From Actinoplanes sichuanensis (GTDB lineage: Bacteria; Actinomycetota; Actinomycetes; Mycobacteriales; Micromonosporaceae): DNA of 64,000 nt. The notes below the pieces were generated by a model. The model was not told where the DNA came from, ran no database searches, and worked only from the letters and a program-made list of their open reading frames with translations. The stretch's first letter is position 1. Every line of letters starts with the position of its first letter. Positions 8,056 through 16,506 of this stretch are shown piece by piece. Made by a program: the position numbers and the translations under genes. The DNA lies in the NCBI RefSeq assembly GCF_033097365.1, contig NZ_AP028461.1, positions 1,550,001 to 1,614,000 of the forward strand. The letters are read 5' to 3'.

Positions 8056-8972
8056 CGGCCCGACCCCTGCGGCAGCGACACGACCACGGCCGGTTCCGGA
8101 TCGGCTGGGCGCGGCATCCGGGCGTACCCGACGGCGATCACGGTGATCACCACGGTCAGCGCCAGGGCCCACGGGTCGAACGGGGCGCCGAACGCCACCT
8201 GCGCCAGATAGGTCAGGCCGGGCATCGTCGTGATCAGCGTCATCGCACCCAGCGAGTCGGCCCGTTGCAGACCGACCTGCAGCAGGTACAGCGGCACCAC
8301 CACGGCGACCAGGCCGACCAGCACCAGCAGCGGCAGTCGGGTACGGACCTCGGCGACCGCCGGTGGGTCCAGCGCCAGCAGCACCAGCGCCGCCAGATAG
8401 GTCAGATGGAACCGGTTGGCGGTCACCGTCACCGGCGGCACCGCCAGCCGACCCAGTCGCTTCGACAGCAGCGCCAGCCCGGCCGCACCCAGCCCGGCCA
8501 GCAATGCCAGTCCGACACCGGTGACCAGCCGGCCCATCGGTACGGCGCCGGCCGCGTCACCGGACAACCGCAGCGCCAGAGCGCCGGAGCAGCCGATCAG
8601 CACCCAGCCGACCAGATGGTCACCGATCCGTGCGGCCCGCCCGGCGGCGATGGCGATCACCAGCGGTCCGATCGCCGTCTCGATCGACACGGCGAGGGCG
8701 GCCGGTACGTACACCAGGCTCAGGTAGAAGCTGATGAACGTGACGGCGGTCAGGACGTTCGCCGTCACCATCAGCCGGCCGTGCGCCCGCAGCACGCCCC
8801 GGCCGGGGCCCCGACGGACCCGGTCGATCACCGTGAAGACCACCGTGGCCAGAGCGAACGCGATGGTCGAGAAGAGCAGGCTCTGCGCGCCGTCCAGCCG
8901 GCCGGACAGGAATCCGCTGCTGCCCGCCTGCAGCAGCACCGCCACGCCGATGAGGGCCAGTGGGGCGTTCAC
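8052..8972 (-). CDS. EamA/DMT-family transporter
   Basis: A 306-residue, very hydrophobic protein with about ten membrane helices in two EamA-like halves (for example FISFYLSLVYVPAALAVSIE in the first). GTG 8972 lies in a GTGA overlap with the ATP-grasp stop. DMT-family proteins often export amino acids or small metabolites. Inside this biosynthetic operon the likely job is export of, and self-protection from, the finished compound. No DNA-binding or soluble domain is fused. Confidence 0.88.
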   Translation of the reverse strand: MNAPLALIGVAVLLQAGSSGFLSGRLDGAQSLLFSTIAFALATVVFTVIDRVRRGPGRGVLRAHGRLMVTANVLTAVTFISFYLSLVYVPAALAVSIETAIGPLVIAIAAGRAARIGDHLVGWVLIGCSGALALRLSGDAAGAVPMGRLVTGVGLALLAGLGAAGLALLSKRLGRLAVPPVTVTANRFHLTYLAALVLLALDPPAVAEVRTRLPLLVLVGLVAVVVPLYLLQVGLQRADSLGAMTLITTMPGLTYLAQVAFGAPFDPWALALTVVITVIAVGYARMPRPADPEPAVVVSLPQGSGR

Positions 8973-10198
8973 CGGCTCACCGGTTCCAGCTCGTAGAACT
9001 GCCCGGCGTCCTCCAGCTCGTGCAGGACCCGTAGCGCGTTCTCGATCGTCGCCGGATCCTCGTGCACGAAGAACGCGATGCCGGAGGCGCCGGTGGTCAG
9101 CAGCCGGTCCGGAACCGGGTCGCCGATCCCGGCCAGCCGCGCCACACTGTGGAACCCGGGCAGGCGTCGCAGCAGGTCCAGCCCCGGCGCCGCCCGGATC
9201 ACGCCGTCCCGGTGCGCCCGCAGGAACACCTTCGCCACATGCCGGTCCGGGCCGTAGCCGGCCGCGTCGCGCAGCGCGAACGCGGCCGGATCCAGCATGC
9301 TCTCCACGACCAGATGCTGGTGGGAGTAGCCGAACGCGGCGAAGTAGGCGTCCGGTGCCAGGCAGGGGCCCATCACCCGCGCGTTCACCTCGACCAGGCA
9401 CGGCCCGTCCGGTGTACGGCGTACCTCGGTGTGCGCGGCGCCCTCGGACACCCCCAGCGCGTCGAGGCAGTCGAAGACGTAACCGACCAGCTCCTTGTCC
9501 GGCCCGTCCAACGTCCGCGCCGAGATCATGTGCCGGAACACCGGTGCCCCGCCGACCTGCCGGTCGATGTGCGCCGCGTACAGCTCGCCGAGCGTGTGCC
9601 GGCCGCCGACGCTGACGGTGTTGACGATGAACTGCGGACCGTCCAGGTACTCCTGGACCAGGACCGCGTCGTTGGTACGGCCCATCAGGTTGCGCTCGTG
9701 AATGACCTGACCGAACGCCGCCCGTGCCTGTTCCGGATCGGCGCACACCCGGCAGCCGTCACTGCCGGCGCTGTCTCGGGGCTTGACCACCAGTGGGAAC
9801 GGGAAGTCGGCCAGCACCTGGTCGAGCTCCGTCGCGGTTCGTACGACCGCGGTCCGGGTGGCTCGTAAACCCCGCTCCCGTAGCCGCTCCATCATCAGCG
9901 CCTTGTCCCGGCGCGCCGCCGACAGCGCGTAGTCGTTACCGGGCAGCTCCAGCAGGCGGGCCAGCTCGTCGGCCGGTCGCACCCCGAACTCGCTGGCCGC
10001 GACCACGGCCGACACACCCAGCGCGCGCAGCTGCCGAGCGGCCACGGCGACGTCGGTATAGGAGATCACCCGGACACCCGTCGGGCACGGCCCGACCGGT
10101 ACGCCGGGTCCGTACACGTGGACGCACGCGGCACCCCGCTCGTGGAAGGCGCGGGCCAGCTCGGCGCCGCTGGACACAGGATTGACGAGGGCGATCAC
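8969..10198 (-). CDS. ATP-grasp ligase (amino acid/carboxylate-amine ligase)
   Basis: A 409-residue ATP-grasp enzyme. The central domain has the ATP-binding PLVVKPRDSAGSDGCRV segment, the hinge VLVQEYLDG and the metal site PCLVEVNARVMG. The N-terminal domain is Rossmann-like and the C-terminal part resembles the lid region of BacD/DdaF-type L-amino acid ligases. These enzymes activate a carboxylate as acyl-phosphate and couple it to an amine, usually making dipeptides. Here it probably joins the halogenated or cyclopropyl amino acid to a partner. It overlaps both neighbours by 4 bp. Substrates are not predictable by eye. Confidence 0.9.
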   Translation of the reverse strand: MIALVNPVSSGAELARAFHERGAACVHVYGPGVPVGPCPTGVRVISYTDVAVAARQLRALGVSAVVAASEFGVRPADELARLLELPGNDYALSAARRDKALMMERLRERGLRATRTAVVRTATELDQVLADFPFPLVVKPRDSAGSDGCRVCADPEQARAAFGQVIHERNLMGRTNDAVLVQEYLDGPQFIVNTVSVGGRHTLGELYAAHIDRQVGGAPVFRHMISARTLDGPDKELVGYVFDCLDALGVSEGAAHTEVRRTPDGPCLVEVNARVMGPCLAPDAYFAAFGYSHQHLVVESMLDPAAFALRDAAGYGPDRHVAKVFLRAHRDGVIRAAPGLDLLRRLPGFHSVARLAGIGDPVPDRLLTTGASGIAFFVHEDPATIENALRVLHELEDAGQFYELEPVSR

Positions 10199-11676
10199 AC
10201 CGAAGCTCCGACCTGGTCGAGGAAGTTGACGAAAACCGTGCCCGCCTGACCGGCGGCGGCATGCAGATAGTTCGTGATCGGGCTGCGGGCGTGCGTCGAC
10301 GGGCCGACCAGCCAGATGCGCTCCCGCGCCGGTGGGCGGATCACCACCCGCAGGTCCGCCGCCGGCCGCAGCGGTCCGGCGGCCGGTGTCCCGTCCAGGT
10401 GCAGGGCATCACCGTCCACGTGCACCGTCCGCTTGTGGTTGCCGGCCGCCGCCACCACCGTGTCGAACCGCCGGGACGTGTCCTCCCAGGTCGCCGTCCA
10501 CCCGCCGGTCGCGGTCGGTTCGACGGCGACCGGGTACGTGCGGACCACCAGCCGGCCCGCGTCGATCGCGTCCAGCAGGCGGCGGGCACTGCCCAGGGGG
10601 ATCGCCGACACGTACCGGCCGATCAGCGACCGGTGCCGTTTCATGAACGCCGACGCCCGGGCCGGGCCGGCCTGCGGCAGCCACTCGTTCAGCCCGTCGA
10701 TGACGCCGGCCACCACGTCCTGCCACGGCGTGTCGTCGGCCTCGGCCAGAGCCGTCTCCCGGCGCAGCCGCTCGTGCGGATCACCGGCCCGGACGATCTG
10801 CCGGCGCAGCGCCAGCGGTCTGACCCGCCGGATCGCCCGCACCAGCAGGTGCGCCGCCTCGCGATCCATCGCCGGATCCGGAAGGTCACCGGCGAGTCGA
10901 CCCAGTTCCTGCGCCAGCCAGGCCGCCGGCTCGGTCCGGGCCAGACGGGTCCGGACCGCCGGCAGCTCACCGGAGGGCGAGCTGATCACCACCCGCCGGC
11001 CGGAGTCGATCAGCAGCAGCGCCGTCTCGATCGCCGACAGCCGGCTGCCCAGCACCAGGACGTCACCGCCCGGCTGCACCTGGCGCAGCATCGACGCCGC
11101 GGGATACGGGGTGGGCACGAACGCCGGATGCCCCACATACGGGGTCATCAGCATCGGCACGATCGGCTCGCCCAGGCCGACGCAGACCAGCACCTCCGAA
11201 GCGGGCAGCACGCCACCGGAGGCGAGGTGGACCAGATAACCGCCGTCGGGGCCGACCGCGACCCGCAACACCCGGTCCCGCACGTGCCGGGTGGTGATAC
11301 CGCGGGCCTGGGCCATCCGGCGGTGTTCCAGGAAACGAGTCCGCGCATACTGGGCCGCCTGGAAGCGCGGCACGAACGCGGACCGGTGCTGCGGCCAGCC
11401 CCGGCCGCGCAGATAGTCACAGAGGTCGTCGGGCCGGTCCGGCAACAGCGAGGTGTCACCGGCGGGCGTGTTGCACAGGGCGTGCACGTGCGCCGAACCG
11501 AAGGCCGGTCCGAAACCCGGCTCATGCGGGTCGATCAGCGTGACACCGCGGACGACGCCGTGCCGGACCAGCTGGAGGTAGGCGCTCACACCGGTCATCC
11601 CGCAGCCGATGATCACCACCTGCTCGCCCGGCGTGGTCGATGACAGTCTCACTGGCCGCTGCTCCCGTGTCGTCAT
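10195..11676 (-). CDS. FAD/NAD(P)-binding oxidoreductase, first gene of the operon
   Basis: A 493-residue protein with a dinucleotide-binding GCGMTG near the N-terminus (VVIIGCGMTGVSAYL), followed by LIDPHEPGFGPAFG, as in the FAD_NAD_binding_9 group, and a second nucleotide region (VLVLGSRLSAIETALLL). It is probably a flavin-dependent monooxygenase or dehydrogenase on an amino acid or a carrier-bound intermediate. Start ATG 11676 sits inside a palindromic octamer. The stop overlaps the ligase start (ATGA), and nothing on the same strand lies closer than 170 bp upstream, so transcription of the cluster probably begins here. The reaction is unknown. Confidence 0.82.
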   Translation of the reverse strand: MTTREQRPVRLSSTTPGEQVVIIGCGMTGVSAYLQLVRHGVVRGVTLIDPHEPGFGPAFGSAHVHALCNTPAGDTSLLPDRPDDLCDYLRGRGWPQHRSAFVPRFQAAQYARTRFLEHRRMAQARGITTRHVRDRVLRVAVGPDGGYLVHLASGGVLPASEVLVCVGLGEPIVPMLMTPYVGHPAFVPTPYPAASMLRQVQPGGDVLVLGSRLSAIETALLLIDSGRRVVISSPSGELPAVRTRLARTEPAAWLAQELGRLAGDLPDPAMDREAAHLLVRAIRRVRPLALRRQIVRAGDPHERLRRETALAEADDTPWQDVVAGVIDGLNEWLPQAGPARASAFMKRHRSLIGRYVSAIPLGSARRLLDAIDAGRLVVRTYPVAVEPTATGGWTATWEDTSRRFDTVVAAAGNHKRTVHVDGDALHLDGTPAAGPLRPAADLRVVIRPPARERIWLVGPSTHARSPITNYLHAAAGQAGTVFVNFLDQVGASV

Positions 11677-11717
11677 GACGGCGCGGCGCCGATCGGCGCC
11701 GCCGTTGCTGTCATGAC
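11672..11717. promoter_or_regulatory. Palindrome set at the head of the halogenase operon
   Basis: A perfect 20-bp palindrome, GCGGCGCCGATCGGCGCCGC (11683-11702), is flanked by two copies of the palindromic octamer GTCATGAC (11672-11679 and 11710-11717, 38 bp apart). The first octamer contains the ATG of the oxidoreductase gene. The layout suits an operator for a dimeric or tetrameric regulator, or an mRNA hairpin over the translation start. No regulator gene lies within the visible cluster. Confidence 0.5.
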
Positions 11718-11846
11718 TCTGGCGGGGCCCGTCCTCACGGCATCCTCGCGATGTCCTCGGCTGTGGCGCGCGGCCGGTGAGCGCGCGGTCACCCCGCTCC
11801 CGACCAGGTCTGATCCGGCGCCGGCCGGTCCGTCGCGGCGGTGTGG

Positions 11847-12698
11847 TCAGGCGATCAGGGCGGTTGGCACCTCCAGGTCGGCGGTCCGGTAGAGGGCGGC
11901 CGTCCCGGCCGGTTCGTCGGCGGCGCACGTGGCGGCGACGGTGTCGAGAAGGGCGTCGTAGTCGGCGCCGGTGTGGCCCTGATAGGACGCCTCCATCCGG
12001 CCCCACTCGTCCCACGGCAGGGTCTCGACCCGGTTGAGCGCGGCCAGGTCGCGGATGGCGTTGCCGCGGATCTCGCCGGGACCGAAGTTCTCGGTGCCCC
12101 ACACGCCGAACCTCGCCGGGTCGAGGCGGCCGGCCCGGAACTCCGCCCACGCTTCGCCGCCGGTCAGGAACTGGCCGGGGACCAGGGCCTCCGGGGTGGG
12201 CAGCACGGTGAGGCCCATCGCCTCCGGGTCGGCGCGGACCCATGACCGCCCGTCGGTGGAGAACTCGATCACCCAGTGGTCCAGGCCCAGGCCGGGCTGG
12301 AAGTAGGTGGCGAAGCCGCAGCGGGCGCGGGCCGCGATGCCGCGGTGGCGGAGCAGGGCGCAGGCCAGGACGGCGAAGTGGCGGCAGGTGCCGATCACCC
12401 GGCGCTCCGGCGGCCGGGGCACGGTCAGCGGGGACGGATCGAGGTCGAGAAGCGTCCGGACCAGGCGGGCGGCGGGGCGGATCTGATTCTCGTCGAAACG
12501 ACCCGGTGGCAGCTCCAGCCGGCCGGCGTCATGGGGCTGGATGACCAGCCGGTGCACGAGCCGGGAGATGGCGATCGGATCCTCGGGGAGGTCGGCGAGC
12601 GCGCCGCGCCCGACCGACGAGAGGTCGGTGAGTGGACCACCTGCCGCGTAATCGATCGTCGTCGTCATGTCCCGCATCGTAGGCGCGGGGTCCGACAC
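11847..12698 (-). CDS. Transglutaminase-like (papain-fold) protein
   Basis: Up to 283 residues with the transglutaminase-core order: Cys in VIGTCRHFAVLACALLR, His in GLGLDHWVIEF and a likely Asp in VRADPEAMG. Bacterial members are usually amidases or peptidases, less often cross-linking enzymes. The start is uncertain: GTG 12698, ATG 12677 or ATG 12668 are in frame and none has a strong ribosome site. It lies 170 bp upstream of the halogenase operon on the same strand. Membership of that pathway is possible, but the spacing and the palindromes argue for a separate unit. Confidence 0.8.
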   Translation of the reverse strand: MSDPAPTMRDMTTTIDYAAGGPLTDLSSVGRGALADLPEDPIAISRLVHRLVIQPHDAGRLELPPGRFDENQIRPAARLVRTLLDLDPSPLTVPRPPERRVIGTCRHFAVLACALLRHRGIAARARCGFATYFQPGLGLDHWVIEFSTDGRSWVRADPEAMGLTVLPTPEALVPGQFLTGGEAWAEFRAGRLDPARFGVWGTENFGPGEIRGNAIRDLAALNRVETLPWDEWGRMEASYQGHTGADYDALLDTVAATCAADEPAGTAALYRTADLEVPTALIA

Positions 12699-12730
12699 TT
12701 CCCGGCCCGTCCGAGAGCCGGCCGATGAAG

Positions 12731-12770
12731 CCGAGCAGGGCCGCCGGAGTCCGCCGGCGGCCCTGCTCGG
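12731..12770 (-). terminator. Strong hairpin terminator after the lysine-rich mini-gene
   Basis: A perfect 17-bp stem (12731-12747 with 12754-12770, arm CCGAGCAGGGCCGCCGG) closes a 6-nt loop. It begins directly after the TGA of the 20-codon gene at 12771-12833. The T-rich tail is short (CTTCAT), as is common in high-GC actinomycetes. Confidence 0.85.
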
Positions 12771-12833
12771 TCACTTCTTCTTGTCCTTCTTGGACTTCTT
12801 GTCCTTCTTGGATTTCTTCGACTTCTTGGCCAT
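12771..12833 (-). CDS. 20-residue lysine-rich peptide
   Basis: A 21-codon frame encodes MAKKSKKSKKDKKSKKDKKK: 14 lysines, three serines and two aspartates, built on an S/D-K-K triplet. A good ribosome site (GGAGGGAG, about 8 nt upstream of ATG 12833) precedes it and a perfect 17-bp terminator hairpin follows the stop with no gap, so it looks like a real monocistronic gene. Of the 14 lysine codons, 13 are AAG and one is AAA. The charge suggests binding to nucleic acid, ribosome or polyphosphate; there is no sequence evidence for which. Such genes are usually missed because they fall below annotation length limits. Confidence 0.7.
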   Translation of the reverse strand: MAKKSKKSKKDKKSKKDKKK

Positions 12834-12995
12834 GCCGAGCTCCCTCCGCTCCCGGAACCTCCGGCGGGACGACCCCTCGGTACCACCTGCCGGATACGCA
12901 GCGTGTGCGCTTGGTTCACCGAGCGTTCACGCTAGTGGTTTCGGGTGGGGGCGGCCTACTCACCCACGGATGAGTTCTGTGCCGAGTATGAGGGT

Positions 12996-13865
12996 CTACC
13001 GGGTCGTCGCGTCCGTCGGTGAGTAGCCGAGAATGTCCAGAAGATTCCCGGTCGCGTTCCGGAAGGCCTGGTCGATGTCGTCGTCGAAGTGGTTGCGCCA
13101 GTCGCCGGACTTGCCCTTGCGGTAGTGCGAGATCCCGCCCGCCTTCTTGCGCTCGTTCATTCGCGAGAAGCTGTACTTCTCCAGCAGGGCGGTGAGTTCC
13201 TCGGGGGGCAGGACGATTCCGCAATGGCGCATCAGCGCGTCCATCTCGGCCGCCTGGTCCTCGCCGGTCAGGTCCTCGTAGCGGACCAGCCTGATCGTTT
13301 CCGACGGCGGCGCCTCGACCCACGAGCGGACCGCGTTGAACATGCCTTTCCGGGTCAGGTTCTCGATCAGATAGAGCATTCCGTCCTTCTGCGACCGCTC
13401 CCGCAGGGCGGCTCGGACGGCCAGCACGTCACCCATCGGCGTGTGTGAGTCGCGGGTCGAGAAGTAACTGGAGACGAGCAGGTCACGAGGATCGCGGTAG
13501 ATGAAGAAGGTGCGGTGCTCCGCGGGTTTCGGCATCTTGCTGTAACGCTTGTACGGGAAATACAGCGAGAGCCCGATCCGCTGCGGTGGGCAGACCCGTG
13601 GGTCCTTCCAGCCGTAGTACCGGGGGTCGTAGGTGACCAGCCCGGAACGGCGATAGACGATCGGGTCGCTGAACACCGACTTCACCCACTGGCTGGCCGT
13701 CTTGCGGACCGCGCAGTGGTAGATGTTGACGAATGGGCTGCGGTCCTCGACCGGCACGGTGATCCGCAGTTTCGCGTTGTGCGCCTCGAGCAGGGCGCGT
13801 CGCCCGAGCACCCGCACGGAATCGGGCGTGTGCTGTTTTGCGAACATCACGGTGCGATTGAGCAT
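12996..13865 (-). CDS. Sulfotransferase-family protein
   Basis: A 289-residue protein with sulfotransferase features: a 5'-phosphosulfate-binding-like segment (VRKTASQWVKSVF), the 3'-phosphate motif FIYRDPRDLLVSSYFS and a C-terminal RKGKSGDWRNHF that matches the GxxGxW element. It would transfer sulfate from PAPS to an unknown acceptor. ATG 13865 is preferred (GAGGA upstream); an in-frame GTG at 13937 has no ribosome site. It appears to stand alone, with the mini-gene 163 bp downstream. Confidence 0.85.
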   Translation of the reverse strand: MLNRTVMFAKQHTPDSVRVLGRRALLEAHNAKLRITVPVEDRSPFVNIYHCAVRKTASQWVKSVFSDPIVYRRSGLVTYDPRYYGWKDPRVCPPQRIGLSLYFPYKRYSKMPKPAEHRTFFIYRDPRDLLVSSYFSTRDSHTPMGDVLAVRAALRERSQKDGMLYLIENLTRKGMFNAVRSWVEAPPSETIRLVRYEDLTGEDQAAEMDALMRHCGIVLPPEELTALLEKYSFSRMNERKKAGGISHYRKGKSGDWRNHFDDDIDQAFRNATGNLLDILGYSPTDATTR

Positions 13866-14016
13866 CGTCAAAGTCCAATTCCTCGCCAGGCGGAACGGCA
13901 CGCCGACGTCGCACACGCCGTCGTGCGTTGGGGGCACTTTACAAGAACATTGACATCGTTACGAGAGTGTCTCGTCTCGGCCACAACCTCGAGGCTGTGA
14001 AAAGGCTTGGAGGAGC

Positions 14017-14043
14017 CTGGGCCGGGCCTCCGCCCGGGTCCAG
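14017..14043. terminator. Possible hairpin in a 274-bp intergenic gap
   Basis: CCGGGC (14022-14027) pairs with GCCCGG (14032-14037) around a CTCC loop, and an outer CTGG/CCAG pair extends it. It lies between the starting sulfotransferase gene and the ending GlxA-type gene, so it may end the transcript entering from the right. There is no clear U-tract. The rest of the gap (13866-14139) shows nothing I recognise. Confidence 0.35.
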
Positions 14044-14139
14044 CCCAAGCTCGCCTCACCTGCACAAACGATCGAGCGCCGGATTCGTCACGCGAGGCCG
14101 GAAGCTGAACGAACTCACAGGTTGAACGTTGCGTGAACG

Positions 14140-15090
14140 TCAACGACCGGCAGCGGACGTCCGGAACGTGCGCCGATACGTCTCCGGTGGGACGCCCAGC
14201 TGCTGACTGAAGTGACGTCGGAGCGTGGTGGCCGTACCCATGCCGGTCCTGGTGGCGATCTGCTCGATGCTGAGGTCGGACAGCTCCAGCAGCTCCTGCG
14301 CCCGGCGGACCCGTTGATCGTGCAGCCAGCGCAGCGGGCTGCCGCCGGTCACGGCATGGAAGTGCCGGGCCAGGTTGCGGGAGCTCATGCCCGCCTCGCG
14401 GGCCAGGTCACGGACCGAGAGCGGCTCGCCGAGCCGGGCCAGCGCCCACGCCATCACACCGGTCAGCACGTGGGTGCGGCCGTGCCCGACCGCGGCCGGG
14501 ATGAACTGGGCCTGCCCGCCCGGCCGGTGCGGCGGCACGACGAGGGTCCGGGCCAGCGCGTTCGCCACCGCGGTGCCGTGGTCCAGGCGCACCAGATGCA
14601 GGCACAGGTCCATGCCGGCGGCCTTCCCGGCCGAGGTCAGCACGTCACCGTCGTCGATGTAGAGCACACCCGGGTCGACGGTCACCGACGGATAGCGGGA
14701 CTGCAGCAGGTCGGTGTGCGCCCAGTGGGTGGTCGCCCGCCGCCCGTCCAGCAGACCGGCCTCGGCCAGCGTGAACGCGCCCGTGCAGAGCGACGCGACC
14801 CGGGCGCCCCGGGCGTGGGCGGCGCGGACCGCCTCGACCAGAGCCGGCGCGGGCGGTTCGAGCGGGTCGCGGCAGGACGTGATCAGCACCGTGTCGGCGG
14901 TGGCCAGCGCTTCCAGGCCGTGCCGGACACCGGCGGTCAGCCAGCCGCCGACGGCCGCGCCGTCCTCACCGCAGATGACCAGCTCATACCAGGTGTCGGC
15001 GAGTTCCCGGTCGGCGCCGAACACCTCGCACGCGGCGGCCAGCTCGTAGAGCGGGGTGCCGTCGGTGACCGGCAGAGCGACACGGTGCAT
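14140..15090 (-). CDS. GlxA-type transcriptional regulator (DJ-1/PfpI + AraC HTH)
   Basis: A 316-residue regulator. Residues from about 1 to 170 form a DJ-1/PfpI-like domain with the elbow ASLCTGAFTLAEAGLLDGRRATTHW, where the Cys occupies the nucleophile position. The C-terminal 100 residues carry two AraC helix-turn-helix units (LSVRDLAREAGMSSRNLARHF and IEQIATRTGMGTATTLRRHF). It is divergent from the saccharopine-dehydrogenase-like gene at 15162 with a 71-bp gap holding an inverted repeat. The usual logic is that it controls that neighbour and itself. Confidence 0.92.
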   Translation of the reverse strand: MHRVALPVTDGTPLYELAAACEVFGADRELADTWYELVICGEDGAAVGGWLTAGVRHGLEALATADTVLITSCRDPLEPPAPALVEAVRAAHARGARVASLCTGAFTLAEAGLLDGRRATTHWAHTDLLQSRYPSVTVDPGVLYIDDGDVLTSAGKAAGMDLCLHLVRLDHGTAVANALARTLVVPPHRPGGQAQFIPAAVGHGRTHVLTGVMAWALARLGEPLSVRDLAREAGMSSRNLARHFHAVTGGSPLRWLHDQRVRRAQELLELSDLSIEQIATRTGMGTATTLRRHFSQQLGVPPETYRRTFRTSAAGR

Positions 15091-15116
15091 GTCCGAAACT
15101 GTACGGGAGATGGCGT

Positions 15117-15144
15117 TCCGGACGCTGTCCCCAGGCGGTCCGGA
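15117..15144. promoter_or_regulatory. Inverted repeat between divergent genes
   Basis: TCCGGAC (15117-15123) and GTCCGGA (15138-15144) form a 7-bp inverted repeat with a 14-bp spacer, centred in the gap between the GlxA-type regulator and its divergent neighbour. It could be the regulator's binding site. Confidence 0.4.
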
Positions 15145-15161
15145 CCGCGAACATCTACGGC

Positions 15162-16106
15162 ATGAACAAGCGCATCGCGGTCCTCGGGGCCGCCGGGCAC
15201 ACCGGACGTTTCGTCGTCGCCGAGCTGGAGCGGCGCGGCCTCACCCCGATCCCGTGCGGCCGCGGCACCGACCTCGACCAGGCCTTCCGTGCCGCCGACG
15301 CGGTGCTCAACTGTGCCGGTCCGTTCAACACGACGGCCGGGCCGGCGATCGAGGCGGCGATCCGGGCCGGGATCCCCTACCTGGACGTGACCGCAGAGGT
15401 CGAGGTGGTCGGCGACACCTTCGCCGCCTTCCGCGACGCGGGCATCCCGATCGTTCCGGCGGCCGCCTTCTACGGCGGCCTGGGCGATCTGCTGGCCACC
15501 GCGGCCACGGCACCGTTCGTCGCGGTCGACGAGCTGACCATTGCGTACGCCCTGAGCAGCTGGCATCCGACGAGCGGCACCCGCCGTACCGGCAAGGTCT
15601 CGACGTCCCGCCGCGACGGCAACCGGATCGCCTTCGTCGACCACCGCCTGCGGGTCCGAGACGGCGAGGCGCCCCGCGCCGAGTGGGAATTCCCCGCCCC
15701 GATCGGTCGCCGCGCGGTCGTCGGCGAGTTCGTCACCGCGGACAGCGCCACCATCCCCTCGCACATCGGCACCCCGGTGATCCACTCGTTCATGACCGCG
15801 AACGCCGTCGCCGATCTACGCGACCCGGACGCACCGGAACCGGTCGCCGTCGACGGGTCGGGCCGGTCCACGCAGACGTTCCTGGTCGAGGTGGTGGCCC
15901 GGTCCGGTGATCAGGAGCGACGGGTGACGGCGAGCGGCCGGGACATCTACGCGATCACCGCACCGCTCGTCGTCGAGGCCGCGGTCCGGCTCCTCGCCGG
16001 CGAGGGCGCCGCGGCCGGCGTGGCGACCCTGGGCGCCCGCTTCGACCCGCTCGCCTTCCTGGCCGCACTCGGTCGGGACAACCTGGTCGTCACGGAATCT
16101 CGATGA
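15162..16106 (+). CDS. Saccharopine-dehydrogenase-like NAD(P)-binding protein
   Basis: A 314-residue protein with the N-terminal dinucleotide fold (IAVLGAAGHTGRFVVAELERRG) and the family block AVLNCAGPFNTTAGPAIEAAIRAGIPYLDVTAE, as in saccharopine dehydrogenase-like and trans-acting enoyl reductase proteins. It is probably an oxidoreductase with unknown substrate. It is transcribed away from the GlxA-type regulator, and its 3' end overlaps the tail of the frameshifted gene on the opposite strand by 17 bp. Confidence 0.85.
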   Translation: MNKRIAVLGAAGHTGRFVVAELERRGLTPIPCGRGTDLDQAFRAADAVLNCAGPFNTTAGPAIEAAIRAGIPYLDVTAEVEVVGDTFAAFRDAGIPIVPAAAFYGGLGDLLATAATAPFVAVDELTIAYALSSWHPTSGTRRTGKVSTSRRDGNRIAFVDHRLRVRDGEAPRAEWEFPAPIGRRAVVGEFVTADSATIPSHIGTPVIHSFMTANAVADLRDPDAPEPVAVDGSGRSTQTFLVEVVARSGDQERRVTASGRDIYAITAPLVVEAAVRLLAGEGAAAGVATLGARFDPLAFLAALGRDNLVVTESR

Positions 16107-16499
16107 CCGGCCGGACCGGAGTCTCCTCGGTCAGCCCGCCGTCGTAGACCGTCTCGGCCGGCTCCGGCTCCCGATAGGCGGTGGGTAGTCGTCGCCCCAC
16201 CGGAACAGGGTGGTGGCACCCGCACCGCAGGCGTGCTCCCACTCGTCCGGGGTCGGCGGGCACAGGCCGGAGGAGCGCAGACCGGCGATCACCCACTCGT
16301 GCCCGTCGCCCTCGTCGTCGGCGAACTCCTCGGACGGCCGGGCCCGGACCGCGACGAGCCGGGCCGGCAGCGTGACCCGGCGGGCCGGAGAGGTGGCGGC
16401 GGTGATGAAGTCGAGCGGCGTGCCGCTCAGGCCCCACTCACCGGCGGCCTCGTCGGAGAACTCGTTCCAGGCGTGCTGGGTCAGATCGGCGTGTGACAC
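16090..16499 (-). pseudogene. Frameshifted small protein with FGE-sulfatase-like motif
   Basis: The frame from GTG 16499 encodes about 105 sensible residues ending in CPPTPDEWEHACGAGATTLFRWGDDYP, which resembles the TEAEWEYA...WGD segment of formylglycine-generating-enzyme-type proteins, then runs into nonsense and stops at 16131. In the next frame the sequence continues sensibly as PTAYREPEPAETVYDGG and stops at 16090. One extra C in the CCC run (GGG on the plus strand at 16182-16184) would join them into a protein of about 136 residues. It is therefore a decayed gene or a sequencing error. It follows the MarR gene by 7 bp and so is the last member of the molybdenum hydroxylase operon. Confidence 0.65.
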
Positions 16500-16506
16500 C
16501 GCGACA

